Source: Spirosoma endbachense
GTDB taxonomy: Bacteria; Bacteroidota; Bacteroidia; Cytophagales; Spirosomataceae
Assembly (NCBI RefSeq): GCF_010233585.1
Contig: NZ_CP045997.1
Coordinates: forward strand, 10,067,826-10,131,825
Direction of reading: 5' to 3'
Length of the DNA: 64,000 nucleotides
This document shows positions 46,850 through 55,838 of this stretch, in pieces; the stretch's first letter is position 1, and every line of letters begins with the position of its first letter. The position numbers were made by a program, and so were the translations under genes. The notes below the pieces were generated by a model, which made no database searches, had not been told where the DNA came from, and worked only from the letters and a program-made list of their open reading frames with translations.

Positions 46850-47010
46850 TAGGCTTGTTTGCTATTTGTCAGGCAAAGGTGTGGTTTCCTGACCCAAAAA
46901 ATCTTGGTGTTTTTCAAGATTTTAGACATTGATGTCGTGTATGTAGGTGCTGAAAAGCACTAAAAATTCCCATTTATAAAAAAGCGGGGGAGAATTTTAT
47001 AGAAAATTTT

Positions 47011-47018
47011 TACTTTTG
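47011..47018 (+). promoter_or_regulatory. Candidate -7 element of the regulator gene (TACTTTTG)
   Basis: Matches TAnnTTTG and lies 7 bases before the palindromic operator (47026-47040), which would cover the likely transcription start. This supports negative autoregulation. Confidence 0.5.
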
Positions 47019-47025
47019 CTGAAAC

Positions 47026-47040
47026 ATCAGATGATCCGAT
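47026..47040. promoter_or_regulatory. GntR/FadR-type operator overlapping the regulator's start codon
   Basis: ATCAGAT-G-ATCCGAT, seven-base arms around a central G with one mismatch, the same palindrome as at 47722-47736 before the transporter. Its last two bases are part of the regulator's ATG, so binding should block its own transcription or translation. Confidence 0.7.
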
Positions 47041-47698
47041 GAATAGTGCTAAAATAAATCGGCTTAGCTTACCCGACGAAGTAGCTCGTAAACTCCAGGA
47101 ACAGATTTCATTAGGCAAATGGGAGCCAGGCGAACGATTGCCCACCGAACCAGAACTGATGAGCTATTTTGGTGTTAGCCGCTCCACAATTCGGGAAGCC
47201 GTACGCATTTTATCCAATACGGGCTGGATTCGGGTACAGCAGGGCGCAGGAACATTTGTTGAAACCAACAAGCCGCAGCAGGAATCGCTAAGTCAACGAT
47301 TACAACGGGTCAATACGCAGGATCTGGAAGAAGTACGCTTGATGCTTGAGCACAAAATTGCGGGTAAAGCCGCCCTCAATCGTACTGAGGAAGATATTGA
47401 GAGAATGACCTTTTTTCTCAGTGAACGACGGAAATATGCCGAGCAAAATCAACCTAAGGCCTGTATTGCTGCCGACATTCAATTTCATACCCGGATCGCT
47501 CAGGCATCGGGAAACTCCATTCTGGCCGATTTGTACCAGGCCTTTGCCACTCAGCTTACCAGTTCGTTTCTGGAAAAGTTTAGGACTACAGACCCATTTA
47601 AAGCAACCCAGCTATTGCATGAGCAACTGCTCACCAGCATTATTGAACAGAACGCCGAAGCTGCCTGGTATTGGGCTGATAAGATTGTCAGCCATTAA
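47039..47698 (+). CDS. FadR/GntR-family transcriptional regulator
   Basis: A 219-residue regulator. The N-terminal winged helix (about 12-75; LPTEPELMSYFGVSRSTIRE is the recognition unit) is followed by an all-helical FCD effector domain whose metal/ligand residues include the His in FHTRIAQASGN. FadR-subfamily proteins normally sense sugar acids, amino acids or fatty acyl groups and repress adjacent genes. Matching operators before this gene and before the MFS gene show it is likely to control itself and the transporter. The ligand is unknown. Confidence 0.9.
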   Translation: MNSAKINRLSLPDEVARKLQEQISLGKWEPGERLPTEPELMSYFGVSRSTIREAVRILSNTGWIRVQQGAGTFVETNKPQQESLSQRLQRVNTQDLEEVRLMLEHKIAGKAALNRTEEDIERMTFFLSERRKYAEQNQPKACIAADIQFHTRIAQASGNSILADLYQAFATQLTSSFLEKFRTTDPFKATQLLHEQLLTSIIEQNAEAAWYWADKIVSH

Positions 47699-47721
47699 TT
47701 GATTTTTATTTATTTTCAAAC

Positions 47722-47736
47722 ATCAGATGATCTGAT
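47722..47736. promoter_or_regulatory. Perfect palindromic operator before the MFS transporter
   Basis: ATCAGAT-G-ATCTGAT is a perfect 15-base palindrome ending 5 bases before the transporter ATG. It is the same motif as at the regulator's own start, so the regulator probably represses the transporter. Confidence 0.72.
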
Positions 47737-47741
47737 CTATT

Positions 47742-48950
47742 ATGGGACAAGTAACAGCATCTGCCCAGGCTACTCTGACCGTTGAAAAAACGGTGTTTCC
47801 GATCTTGTTTGCGATTAGTTTTTCGCATCTCTTGAACGATACCATTCAGGCAATTATACCCGCAATCTATCCGGTTATAAAGCAATCGTTCCGTCTTAAT
47901 TTTACGCAGGTGGGTCTGATTACTCTTGTTTTCCAGATAACAGCTTCACTTCTTCAGCCGTTTGTTGGCTTGTTTACCGATCGAAAACCGATGCCTTATT
48001 CACTGGCAACGGGCATGAGCATTACGCTGATTGGTTTGCTGAGTTTATCAGTAGCAGATTCGTTTCAGTGGTTGCTGATTTCAGTAGCGCTGATTGGTAT
48101 GGGTTCAGCTATTTTTCATCCGGAGGCTTCCCGATTGGCCTATCTGGCATCCGGTGGAAAACGGGGTATGGCTCAATCGTTATTTCAGGTGGGAGGTAAT
48201 GCCGGGAGCGCTCTTGGCCCTTTACTGGCTGCCCTGGTAATTGTTAAACATGGGCAGTCATCGGTTAGCTGGTTTGCTGCTATTCCCTTACTGGCCATCG
48301 GCATTCTGGCGCTATTAGGGAATTGGTATAAAAAACATAGCGTTCGACGTCAGGCTAAAGGCCAGGGGGTAGAGCTGATACCTGGCCTGTCTCAGAAACG
48401 GGTGATTATATCGATTGCTATTCTGCTGGTGCTGGTCTTTTCCAAATACGTATACATGGCCAGTATGAGCAGTTATTATACGTTCTATCTTATCGAAAAA
48501 TTTCATTTATCTGTCCGGGAGTCGCAGCTATATCTCTTCGTGTTTTTGTTTTCCGTTGCCGTCGGCACCTTCATTGGGGGGCCAATTGGCGACCGGATCG
48601 GACGTCGATATGTGATCTGGATTTCCATCCTGGGAGCCGCCCCGTTTACCTTGCTCTTACCGCACGTGAATCTATTCTGGACCAGTATTATCACCGTGTG
48701 CATTGGCCTGACGCTCTCCTCGGCATTTTCGGCAATTCTGGTCTACGCTCAGGAACTCGTTCCCGGAAAAGTAGGAATGATAGCAGGGCTATTTTTTGGG
48801 TTTTCATTTGGAATGGCAGGCATTGGCTCAGCCGTTTTAGGACGACTGGCCGATGCTACCAGTTTGACTTACGTCTATAATGTTTGTGCTTTTCTTCCCT
48901 TATTGGGCATACTGACTGCATTTTTGCCCAATCCGCCAAAGGCTGAGTAA
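47742..48950 (+). CDS. MFS transporter, fosmidomycin-resistance (Fsr) type
   Basis: A 402-residue inner-membrane transporter with twelve predicted helices. The start of the protein (ISFSHLLNDTIQAIIPAIYP) and ALIGMGSAIFHPEASRLAYL fit the Fsr subfamily, which exports or imports small charged compounds. The cytoplasmic loop between helices 6 and 7 is basic. It lies 43 bases after the FadR-type regulator and is preceded by that regulator's operator, so its substrate is probably related to the regulator's ligand. Confidence 0.88.
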   Translation: MGQVTASAQATLTVEKTVFPILFAISFSHLLNDTIQAIIPAIYPVIKQSFRLNFTQVGLITLVFQITASLLQPFVGLFTDRKPMPYSLATGMSITLIGLLSLSVADSFQWLLISVALIGMGSAIFHPEASRLAYLASGGKRGMAQSLFQVGGNAGSALGPLLAALVIVKHGQSSVSWFAAIPLLAIGILALLGNWYKKHSVRRQAKGQGVELIPGLSQKRVIISIAILLVLVFSKYVYMASMSSYYTFYLIEKFHLSVRESQLYLFVFLFSVAVGTFIGGPIGDRIGRRYVIWISILGAAPFTLLLPHVNLFWTSIITVCIGLTLSSAFSAILVYAQELVPGKVGMIAGLFFGFSFGMAGIGSAVLGRLADATSLTYVYNVCAFLPLLGILTAFLPNPPKAE

Positions 48951-48972
48951 GACATTAGAGAAATAGTACTTT

Positions 48973-49019
48973 CAGAGTACACAAATGACCTTGGTTATCA
49001 GGGTCATTTGTGTACTCTG
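48973..49019. terminator. Terminator after the MFS gene
   Basis: Perfect 18-base stem cagagtacacaaatgacc / ggtcatttgtgtactctg with an 11-base loop, between two converging genes. Confidence 0.88.
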
Positions 49020-49052
49020 AACAGGCTACGTAATTGAGGTCCATGTGTTTGA

Positions 49053-50150
49053 TTACTCGATTGTTAATCCGCTCTGATCGGCAATGATTCCCTGTATTCC
49101 CCAACCACCAAAGGTTTCCGAAACGGCAATCCAGAGTTCATTTTTGCCCTTCTTCAGATCCAGATAGATGTCATCGAAATAACCAATTGTACCCAAAAAA
49201 CGATAATCGCGGGACATGAACACATCTTGTCCACTGTAGAGAAGCCGGCCATTACAGTAAACTTTAGCTCGATCGCTGAAACCTAACTGAAGTTTCTTGA
49301 TCTGCGGTTTGTCAGACAACAGAGTCACTTTGGCAAAAACTGTATTAAGCCCCTCGCGTAATTTGCTGATCTGGGATAGGTTGACAACGCCCGTATTTTC
49401 GGCGGGGAGGGTATTCCACGTTGCCTGTTTAGCTAGATCCTGCGGAATGGTATAGTCGTTGTCAAGCCGCTTTTCATCGAATGTATTCGAAATGTGCCAG
49501 CTCATTATCGTTCCTGGCTTTGCGGGTGCTGCCTGCTTATACGTGCCCAGTAAAGTAGGGTTATCTGTCTTGGTATACTGAAAATTTGCATAGCGGGTAA
49601 CTATGGGCGCGCCATTATCCAAACTGATCTTTCCTGGCTTTGCTGCCCGTTTTAACTGGTGAATCACCAGAGCAGGCTTACTTTGATCGCCGACATAGAC
49701 CTCTGCCTGCGTACCCAGAACCACCAATCTGATATGGACCCACTCGTCTAACGGATAGGTCACTGCTGTCGAATAGCCATCGCCGTAGTAGAGTTGCCAG
49801 GCTTCCTGCCGGTTGAAAACGGGCATATATTGAATAGCATCGGGGTTCCCTAGTTGATGGGGCCGCAAATAGATATGTTCAAAATTTTCATTATCCTGAA
49901 TTCGGAATCCGAAACCTGGGAAATAACGATTTCTGGAAAGGGTCATATCGAATTCAATAATTCCATTCATGAATGTGCTGTCCTTGAGGTAAATAGCACC
50001 TCCCGTGAGCCGGATACCCTCTTTTCCCTGAAAGGTTTCTTTTTCCATCTTACCCACAATAGTCCAGGTAGACGCATCGAAAGGGGCTGTCGTTTGAGCA
50101 AGAACGTTATGACCAGTGACCAGCCAAAAGGCCAACAGAAAGAATTTCAT
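49053..50150 (-). CDS. Secreted ConA-like protein
   Basis: A 365-residue exported protein (signal MKFFLLAFWLVTGHNVLAQ). The first half is a concanavalin A/LamG-like jelly roll (IIEFDMTLSRNRYFPGFGF, WVHIRLVVLGTQAEVYVGD) that probably binds carbohydrate. The second half is another beta sandwich (VYCNGRLLYSGQD, GKNELWIAVSETFGGWGIQ) like the accessory domains of glycosidases. No catalytic pair was recognised. The ATG at 50150 overlaps the hydrolase stop by 4 bases (ATGA), so the two genes are translationally coupled. The membrane HTH regulator upstream appears to use the same fold on its outer side. Confidence 0.75.
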   Translation of the reverse strand: MKFFLLAFWLVTGHNVLAQTTAPFDASTWTIVGKMEKETFQGKEGIRLTGGAIYLKDSTFMNGIIEFDMTLSRNRYFPGFGFRIQDNENFEHIYLRPHQLGNPDAIQYMPVFNRQEAWQLYYGDGYSTAVTYPLDEWVHIRLVVLGTQAEVYVGDQSKPALVIHQLKRAAKPGKISLDNGAPIVTRYANFQYTKTDNPTLLGTYKQAAPAKPGTIMSWHISNTFDEKRLDNDYTIPQDLAKQATWNTLPAENTGVVNLSQISKLREGLNTVFAKVTLLSDKPQIKKLQLGFSDRAKVYCNGRLLYSGQDVFMSRDYRFLGTIGYFDDIYLDLKKGKNELWIAVSETFGGWGIQGIIADQSGLTIE

Positions 50151-51010
50151 TGTTTTGTGGGTTTGATTGATTCGTTGATAAACGGGGAAATGGCTTCCCA
50201 AACCGCCGGGAAATTGCAGTAAAGCACCACATGGCCACAGTTCGGAATGAGGGAGAGTCGCCCGGTTTGAAGCAGCCGGTAGGTTTCGAGTAGTTTTTCC
50301 GTTTTGAAATACGGGTCTTTATCGCCAGCCATGAGCAAAACCGGGCATGGTAGCTGCTGAATAGCCGCATCGGTAATGAATGTTGGCTGATTCCATAGCC
50401 CATCTAACTTATCCAGCAGCTCATTCCAACGGGCAGGTTCGGGCATGAGCTGCTTTCTGGATTTTACGAAATCGGGCGCCATTTTATCCAGCCGTTCAGC
50501 CGTCATTTTACCCTCTTCCTGCATGCTCAATGCCCGATCGGCAGAGCGTCTTGGCGAGCCAATAGCAATTAGTTTCCGGACCAGTTCAGGGTGCTTTGCG
50601 GTAAGGTTATAACCCGTAATGCCGCCATCGCTAAAACCGACCACGATAACGCTATCCTTGGTTAAACTACGAATTACCTGATAGGCATCGTCGGCCAGTT
50701 GTGTGTACGAAAGTGCTTTCGTGCCAATCTCCGATTTGGCGTGACCGCGGGTTCCAATCGCGATCACCTGATGGGTTTGGGCCAGTTTAGGAATCAGGAA
50801 TTCATATTCGTCGATATAACCGAACAAACCGCCATGTAGCAACACCACAGGCTTCCCTTTTCCGTAGATCTCATAGTAGATTTTGGCATCGCCCACGTTA
50901 TAATAGTGACCCGTTTGTGGATTATTGCCATAGGGAATTTTGGTTTGCGCATTGGCTGCGTGGGTGGTAACGATCAGCCAGCAGACAAAAGCGAATAGCC
51001 TGTTTATCAT
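50147..51010 (-). CDS. Secreted alpha/beta hydrolase
   Basis: A 287-residue exported hydrolase (signal MINRLFAFVCWLIVTTHAANA). The oxyanion motif VVLLHGGLFG, the nucleophile elbow VVGFSDGGITG (Ser in GFSDG), an acidic residue in MAGDKDPYF and the final His in PNCGHVVLY make up the standard triad. The substrate is unknown, but the coupled ConA-like gene suggests ester or glycan-related material. The ATG at 51010 is preferred; a longer frame opens at 51109. A 127-base divergent gap separates it from the HTH-membrane regulator. Confidence 0.85.
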   Translation of the reverse strand: MINRLFAFVCWLIVTTHAANAQTKIPYGNNPQTGHYYNVGDAKIYYEIYGKGKPVVLLHGGLFGYIDEYEFLIPKLAQTHQVIAIGTRGHAKSEIGTKALSYTQLADDAYQVIRSLTKDSVIVVGFSDGGITGYNLTAKHPELVRKLIAIGSPRRSADRALSMQEEGKMTAERLDKMAPDFVKSRKQLMPEPARWNELLDKLDGLWNQPTFITDAAIQQLPCPVLLMAGDKDPYFKTEKLLETYRLLQTGRLSLIPNCGHVVLYCNFPAVWEAISPFINESIKPTKQ

Positions 51011-51137
51011 GGTTTGTTTCAGTACATTTGGTAGTAGTGAAGCAAACCTGCAAATTCGATGGCAAACGGGCGATTCAACGCTGTTCAACTTGCGTTCAAG
51101 TTTGTACAAACTCTCAACTGGTTGATATAGAGGATAA

Positions 51138-52481
51138 ATGGTGACTCAACAGGAAGGCCATGAGCTCGACCGTTGCCGTCGACTGATTGAAGAAAAAGTA
51201 GGGTGGGGCAGTGGTGAAGGCTGGGCAACGCAGGACTTTGAACGACTCAGTGAACTGATCGCCGGGCAAACAGGCGTATCGTTGAGCGTAACAACACTCA
51301 AGCGGGTATGGGGACGAGTGAAATACGAATCGGCTCCTACGACAACGACGCTTAATGCATTGGTTCAGTTTGCGGGTTACGAAAACTGGCAGCAATTCAA
51401 GAATACCTCGCAAGTTCAGTCAATAGCTCCACCGGTAGCTATTGGCATTGTTGCCTCCACGATTCCAAAGCCAGTTCGTCGGGCCACGAGAAGGCACTGG
51501 TGGATTGGTGCGGGGATTCTTATTGGTTTGATTGGTGTATCGGCCTTTTTTCTAAATTATGTAAGGCGTAAATCACTTTCACCTGAACGTTTCTCGTTCA
51601 GCAGTCAACCGGTAACAAAAGGCATTCCCAACTCGGTTGTGTTTCACTACGACGCAACAGCCTCACCAACTGATCAGGTGTTTATTCAGCAATCCTGGGA
51701 CCCCAATCGCCGTCAGCCGGTTCCAAAGAACGGACATGAATACACGTCAATCTATTATCATCCGGGCTATTTCCGGGCGAAGCTGGTTATTGGTGATCAA
51801 ATTGTTCGGGAGCATAACCTGATGATTCCGTCGGATGGGTGGCATATTGCCGTTATGCAGGAGCCCGTACCCGTTTATTTTCAGGAGAACGATGTTATTA
51901 AAAACGGTATGTTGAGCTTATCGGTAGCAGCCATTCAGCAGCATAATATTCTGATGCAGCCCAAGCCGCCGACCGTTCGTTATCGCTACGTGCAGGAATT
52001 AAAGAACCTTCGTAACGATAATTTTACGCTGGAAACGAGATTGAAAAGTGATTTTAAGCAGGGTTCCTCAATCTGCCAGAACGTTACTATTATGATTCTT
52101 TGCAAGAATGAGTTTTTTTCGATTCCACTGTCAGCCAAAGGATGTGTGGGCAACCTGGATATCTACCTTGCAGGACATTATGCTGACGCCAGGAACACCG
52201 ATTTGTCTGCTTTTGGGGCCGATTTATCACAATGGGTTGATCTACGTTGCCTAGTTCGAAATAAACGAGCGCAGGTGTTTATCGGCGGGAAAAAGGCGTA
52301 CGAAGCCCTTATTCCAACAGAAGCCAGAGATATTATCGGTATTAGCTACGATTTCGAAGGGACGGGATCGGTAGATTTTACGCGCTTTATTCAACCGAAT
52401 GGTCAGGTTGTTTTTGAGGACAATTTTGATGCGCCCCATAAGGCTACATCTGGCGCGCAGGTTGATAAAAACCTGAAATAA
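51138..52481 (+). CDS. Membrane-anchored HTH regulator with outer PKD/ConA-like domains
   Basis: A 447-residue protein. Residues 1-95 look like a cytoplasmic helix-turn-helix DNA-binding domain (DFERLSELIAGQTGVSLSVT then TLKRVWGRVKYES). A basic stretch (PVRRATRRHW) and one membrane helix (about 115-135) follow. The rest faces out: a PKD-like beta domain (VVFHYDATASPTDQVFIQQS) and a ConA-like C-terminal domain (ending FTRFIQPNGQVVFEDNFDA). DNA-binding domain, membrane helix and ligand domain form the plan of ToxR-like one-component sensors. It is divergent from the hydrolase and ConA-like genes, which are its likely targets. The family is not named with certainty. Confidence 0.7.
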   Translation: MVTQQEGHELDRCRRLIEEKVGWGSGEGWATQDFERLSELIAGQTGVSLSVTTLKRVWGRVKYESAPTTTTLNALVQFAGYENWQQFKNTSQVQSIAPPVAIGIVASTIPKPVRRATRRHWWIGAGILIGLIGVSAFFLNYVRRKSLSPERFSFSSQPVTKGIPNSVVFHYDATASPTDQVFIQQSWDPNRRQPVPKNGHEYTSIYYHPGYFRAKLVIGDQIVREHNLMIPSDGWHIAVMQEPVPVYFQENDVIKNGMLSLSVAAIQQHNILMQPKPPTVRYRYVQELKNLRNDNFTLETRLKSDFKQGSSICQNVTIMILCKNEFFSIPLSAKGCVGNLDIYLAGHYADARNTDLSAFGADLSQWVDLRCLVRNKRAQVFIGGKKAYEALIPTEARDIIGISYDFEGTGSVDFTRFIQPNGQVVFEDNFDAPHKATSGAQVDKNLK

Positions 52482-52561
52482 GGAGCCTTCTGTTACAATA
52501 AGTTTAGGAGTGTTAAGCCCGCTTATGTCAAAAAAATAGTGGACTCAACACTCCGAAAAAA

Positions 52562-52996
52562 TTATTGAGCATGTTGTCTCATGTATTCGTCCATAGAAAA
52601 ACGCCCGGAGCCGATCACCAAAAATGTCAGCAGCAGCGCCAGCACGATCAGCGACAGCCAGAGTTCAGAATTTAAGGCAGAAAAGCCCTGAGTGATATTC
52701 ACGAAAAAAACCGCCCCGATCAGGATTGGAAGCTGCAACAGGATCATCAGGCGGGTAAGGCACCCCATCGCAATCATGAAACCGCCCATTAAATGCGCAA
52801 AGGCAACGTAGTGCACCAGAATTACGGGAAACAGCCCGAAGTGCAGCCCACCCACCAGTTGGGAAAGGTAAGTGGTGTCGCTAATAAAACTGATTCCTTT
52901 CAGAACCAGTATTGTGCCCAGCATAATCCGCAAAGCGTCAGTCCAGGCGGGGTGATGTGTGTCTCCCCAATGCTCAATGCGATGTAACAGATTCAT
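52562..52996 (-). CDS. DoxX-family membrane protein
   Basis: A 144-residue protein with four predicted membrane helices and the family's conserved early segment WTDALRIMLGTILVLKGISF. DoxX-like proteins are inner-membrane components linked to thiosulfate-quinone oxidation or redox stress in some organisms; the function here is unknown. The ATG at 52996 is preferred; the frame from 53023 adds nine residues. It is isolated, with AT-rich sequence on both sides. Confidence 0.8.
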   Translation of the reverse strand: MNLLHRIEHWGDTHHPAWTDALRIMLGTILVLKGISFISDTTYLSQLVGGLHFGLFPVILVHYVAFAHLMGGFMIAMGCLTRLMILLQLPILIGAVFFVNITQGFSALNSELWLSLIVLALLLTFLVIGSGRFSMDEYMRQHAQ

Positions 52997-53250
52997 AACT
53001 GTAAGCGGTTTAGTGAAAATCAACCGAATATACAGAGCTGGTTTTTAGAAAGCAAGCTGATTGCCAGAGAGTTATTTTATACCTTTCCTCGCTACAAACG
53101 TGTATTCCCTAAAGCCTGGTAGCAAATTCAGGAACCCGATAGTAAAAGCCTAGTGGGTCGTATAAGCCGTATGATCGTTTCTGTTGGGTACGGTTTTACA
53201 TGTGTTCACAAACTGTAGTTCATAAACCTTAACTTTTTTTCATAATTAGC

Positions 53251-53258
53251 TATCTTTG
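53251..53258 (+). promoter_or_regulatory. Candidate -7 element (TATCTTTG)
   Basis: Matches TAnnTTTG and is 7 bases before the DUF2461 gene start, which would give a nearly leaderless message. The -33 element is not clear. Confidence 0.4.
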
Positions 53259-53265
53259 GTTAGTT

Positions 53266-53976
53266 ATGACAACAAAACCATCTTCAAACGCTGTCTTTAC
53301 GAAGGAGACATTTAATTTTCTGCGCGATCTTGTTCAAAATAACCATCGTGACTGGTTTCATGCCAACCGAGCTCGGTATGATGATGCTAAAAGCGAGCTA
53401 TGTGGCGTTGTTGAGCGTGTACTGGCTGGCATGAGCCCGTTTGAACCGTTGGCAAATACGGCCGTGAAGGACTGTATTTTCCGGATAAACCGTGACATTC
53501 GTTTTTCGAAAGATAAGGCACCTTACAAGTCTAATCTGGCCTTTGCCATTGGCCCCGGTGGAAGGCACTCGGGGCGGATCGATTATTACGTACAGATTCA
53601 GCCGGATAACCAGTCGTTTCTGGGCGCTGGCATGTGGCAGCCAGCACCCACTAATCTGGCTAAGTTTCGGCAGGAAGTAGACTATAATGTCGACGAGCTA
53701 AAGCATATTATTGAAGCCGATGAATTTAAAGCCTACTTCCCTGAAGCGCAGGGTGAAACGCTGAAGGTCATGCCCAAAGGGTATCCTGCCGACCATCCGG
53801 AAATCGAATTACTGCGCCGTAAAGAATTATTTTTCGTCCATCGATTTACCGACAAAGAAGTTCTGAAACCTAACTTTGCTGATGAAGTGGTGCGTGGCTG
53901 CCGTATCATCAAGCCGTACTGTGATTTTCTGAATTATCTCTTTTTCGATGAAAAGGAGGAACCCGTTATGCTTTAA
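53266..53976 (+). CDS. DUF2461-family protein (TIGR02453)
   Basis: A 236-residue cytoplasmic protein with family motifs LVQNNHRDWFHANRARYDD near the start and FRINRDIRFSKDKAPYKSNL in the middle, ending in a Tyr/Phe-rich beta region. Function is unknown. It is followed after 17 bases by the Rid-like gene on the same strand, so the pair may be an operon. Confidence 0.9.
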   Translation: MTTKPSSNAVFTKETFNFLRDLVQNNHRDWFHANRARYDDAKSELCGVVERVLAGMSPFEPLANTAVKDCIFRINRDIRFSKDKAPYKSNLAFAIGPGGRHSGRIDYYVQIQPDNQSFLGAGMWQPAPTNLAKFRQEVDYNVDELKHIIEADEFKAYFPEAQGETLKVMPKGYPADHPEIELLRRKELFFVHRFTDKEVLKPNFADEVVRGCRIIKPYCDFLNYLFFDEKEEPVML

Positions 53977-53993
53977 ACCAACGATATAAGACC

Positions 53994-54440
53994 ATGAAAA
54001 TCCTTTTCACTGTGCTGCTGGGCGTTCTATTGGCACCGTTCGCCCAGGCACAGACAACAACGAAATTTCCTTCTGGCTACCTCTATAAGATTGAGGCAGG
54101 GGCTGTGGGAAGGCAGGTATACGTTTGCAATCAGCGCCCATTCAATACTAGTGGTGAACTGGTTGGGGTGGGTAACCTAACGGCTCAGACTCAGCAAGTA
54201 TTTGAAAACCTGAAAACGGCATTAGGTACCGTTGGTATGACACTTCGTAACGTAAAGCAGGTGACCTATCACGTTAAAGGCCAGACAAGTCAGGTTAATT
54301 CAGCTATCTCCCAACAGGTTAATAGTGTTAGCGCTACGTATTTTACGCAGGGAGCACCAGGCATTGCCGAAATCAAAAGCATACCCAAAATTGCCAGTGA
54401 TGATATTTTGGTTGAGGTAGAAGTGATTGCTGAAAAGTAA
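53994..54440 (+). CDS. Secreted Rid (YjgF) family protein without the catalytic Arg
   Basis: A 148-residue protein with a signal peptide (MKILFTVLLGVLLAPFAQAQ) and a complete chorismate-mutase-like Rid fold (QVFENLKTALGTVGMTLRNV). Active RidA deaminases need a conserved Arg in the P-x-R-S-x-V region; here that place reads PGIAEIKSIPK, with no Arg, so ordinary enamine/imine deaminase activity is doubtful. The signal peptide sets it apart from most cytoplasmic Rid proteins. It converges with the cytochrome gene, with 6 bases between the stops. Confidence 0.85.
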   Translation: MKILFTVLLGVLLAPFAQAQTTTKFPSGYLYKIEAGAVGRQVYVCNQRPFNTSGELVGVGNLTAQTQQVFENLKTALGTVGMTLRNVKQVTYHVKGQTSQVNSAISQQVNSVSATYFTQGAPGIAEIKSIPKIASDDILVEVEVIAEK

Positions 54441-54446
54441 GCTGTT

Positions 54447-55838
54447 TCATTTTCTGCGTATAAAAAAGTACAGCAGAAGGCCAATAATTCCACCAAGAAC
54501 CCAAAGCCATTTGGAATAGGATTTATCTTCTGAAGGAGCCGGATCTGCGACTATACCATGCGGGCTTTTAGTTGTTGAATCGGCTTCCTCAAAATCCTTC
54601 GTGGTTAAAAAAACTTTTATTTTTCGAAGCGACTGTATGTCTGATGATTGGGAGCTGTCGGTGTTGTGGCTCGTTATCGCCATAAGATGCGGGGCATGCG
54701 CAATGGCTAAAGGAATGCCGACCTTTAGTTGTAAAGAATAGTCAAGGGTGGTTTCCGTGATGCCTGCCAAATCTTCAAAAACGGCAGGAGGGTTAATGTT
54801 CCTGAAGTATTTATTGAGCGACGCATTGTTGCTTGTATTGGGCGTCATACCGCCAGCAATTGCGGGCATTTGTGCGGTGCCATGACAGGACAGACAGGAT
54901 GAACTAGGGTTATCGACTGGTCCATTTAGCCGATTTTTATAGCCAGTGTGCATTTTCCAGTCTCCGACCGTAAAAAGGGTGGTAAACAGTGGATTGATCC
55001 AGGTTTCGGTTAGGGGAGCACCTGAATTGATGCTGGCCGGGTCATTGCCCCATTGCAAACCCACCGGTACTAACCGATCCCAGGGAGTTGCTCCAGGCGC
55101 ACTATCGTTATAAGCGAAGGTTATCATAACCCAGTCTGTAGTTGTCCCGGCGCGGCTATCCTTAACGGCTATATCCATTTGAAGCAAGCGTAAGGTAGCA
55201 GGACTGCGTGTTGTTCCGGATAAGGTTGTATGTATATTCCCCTGCCAGGTGAAACTATTTGCCAGGTAAGGTACTTCGGCAACGCTGGCATTCGTAAAGA
55301 GGAGTTTCGCAGCAACAGTACCGTCGGGGAAAACGGCTTGTGTTGCAGACGGATTATTCGGATCGGCATACACTTTTCCAAGCGTGTAACCACCCTTGTT
55401 ATTATAAAAGCCTACCGCCCAGTTTTGCCAGCGCGTGAGTTGTAACGGGTGTAATTCTCTAGGTTGACTGTTTCTTTCCCGTGTCAATCCATTGATAAAT
55501 TCGCGGCCATTTTCTCCCCAGATCATGGATGGAGCATGATACCATTTGCGGGTAGTATTGTTCTGCAAAACCCAGTCTTTGCTGGTATTACCCGCCAAAA
55601 CATAGCTTTTAACCGCATTTATATACTGTAAAGGTTGAGTCCGAAAGTCGAAGAGAGTCCAGGGTTTAGCCCCAACGGGTAGGCTGGCTGGGTAGTTATT
55701 GCTAAGCGCGAAGACTTTGCCTGTCCATCCCGCCGGAATCGGATCAAGCGAACTGGACATAACATCCTGGCCGTAGCCTATTGGAGCGCACCAGCAAAAC
55801 AGGGTCATTGATGCGAATAAAATGAGGGCAGGTTTCAT
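54447..55838 (-). CDS. Membrane-anchored monohaem cytochrome c-like protein
   Basis: A 463-residue exported protein with a signal peptide, a large beta-rich body, one c-type haem motif (CLSCHG, Cys315/Cys318/His319) and a C-terminal membrane helix followed by RRK, so it is probably anchored in the inner membrane facing the periplasm. A Met/Trp-rich region near residue 300 could contribute the sixth ligand. It resembles uncharacterised cytochrome c-containing proteins of Cytophagales. The electron donor or acceptor is not known. The ATG at 55838 is preferred to 55871. Confidence 0.75.
   Translation of the reverse strand: MKPALILFASMTLFCWCAPIGYGQDVMSSSLDPIPAGWTGKVFALSNNYPASLPVGAKPWTLFDFRTQPLQYINAVKSYVLAGNTSKDWVLQNNTTRKWYHAPSMIWGENGREFINGLTRERNSQPRELHPLQLTRWQNWAVGFYNNKGGYTLGKVYADPNNPSATQAVFPDGTVAAKLLFTNASVAEVPYLANSFTWQGNIHTTLSGTTRSPATLRLLQMDIAVKDSRAGTTTDWVMITFAYNDSAPGATPWDRLVPVGLQWGNDPASINSGAPLTETWINPLFTTLFTVGDWKMHTGYKNRLNGPVDNPSSSCLSCHGTAQMPAIAGGMTPNTSNNASLNKYFRNINPPAVFEDLAGITETTLDYSLQLKVGIPLAIAHAPHLMAITSHNTDSSQSSDIQSLRKIKVFLTTKDFEEADSTTKSPHGIVADPAPSEDKSYSKWLWVLGGIIGLLLYFFIRRK

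Noticed and set aside
52507..52554. 8-base inverted repeat with long loop after the HTH-membrane gene
   Set aside because: Too short and with a 32-base loop; not called a terminator.
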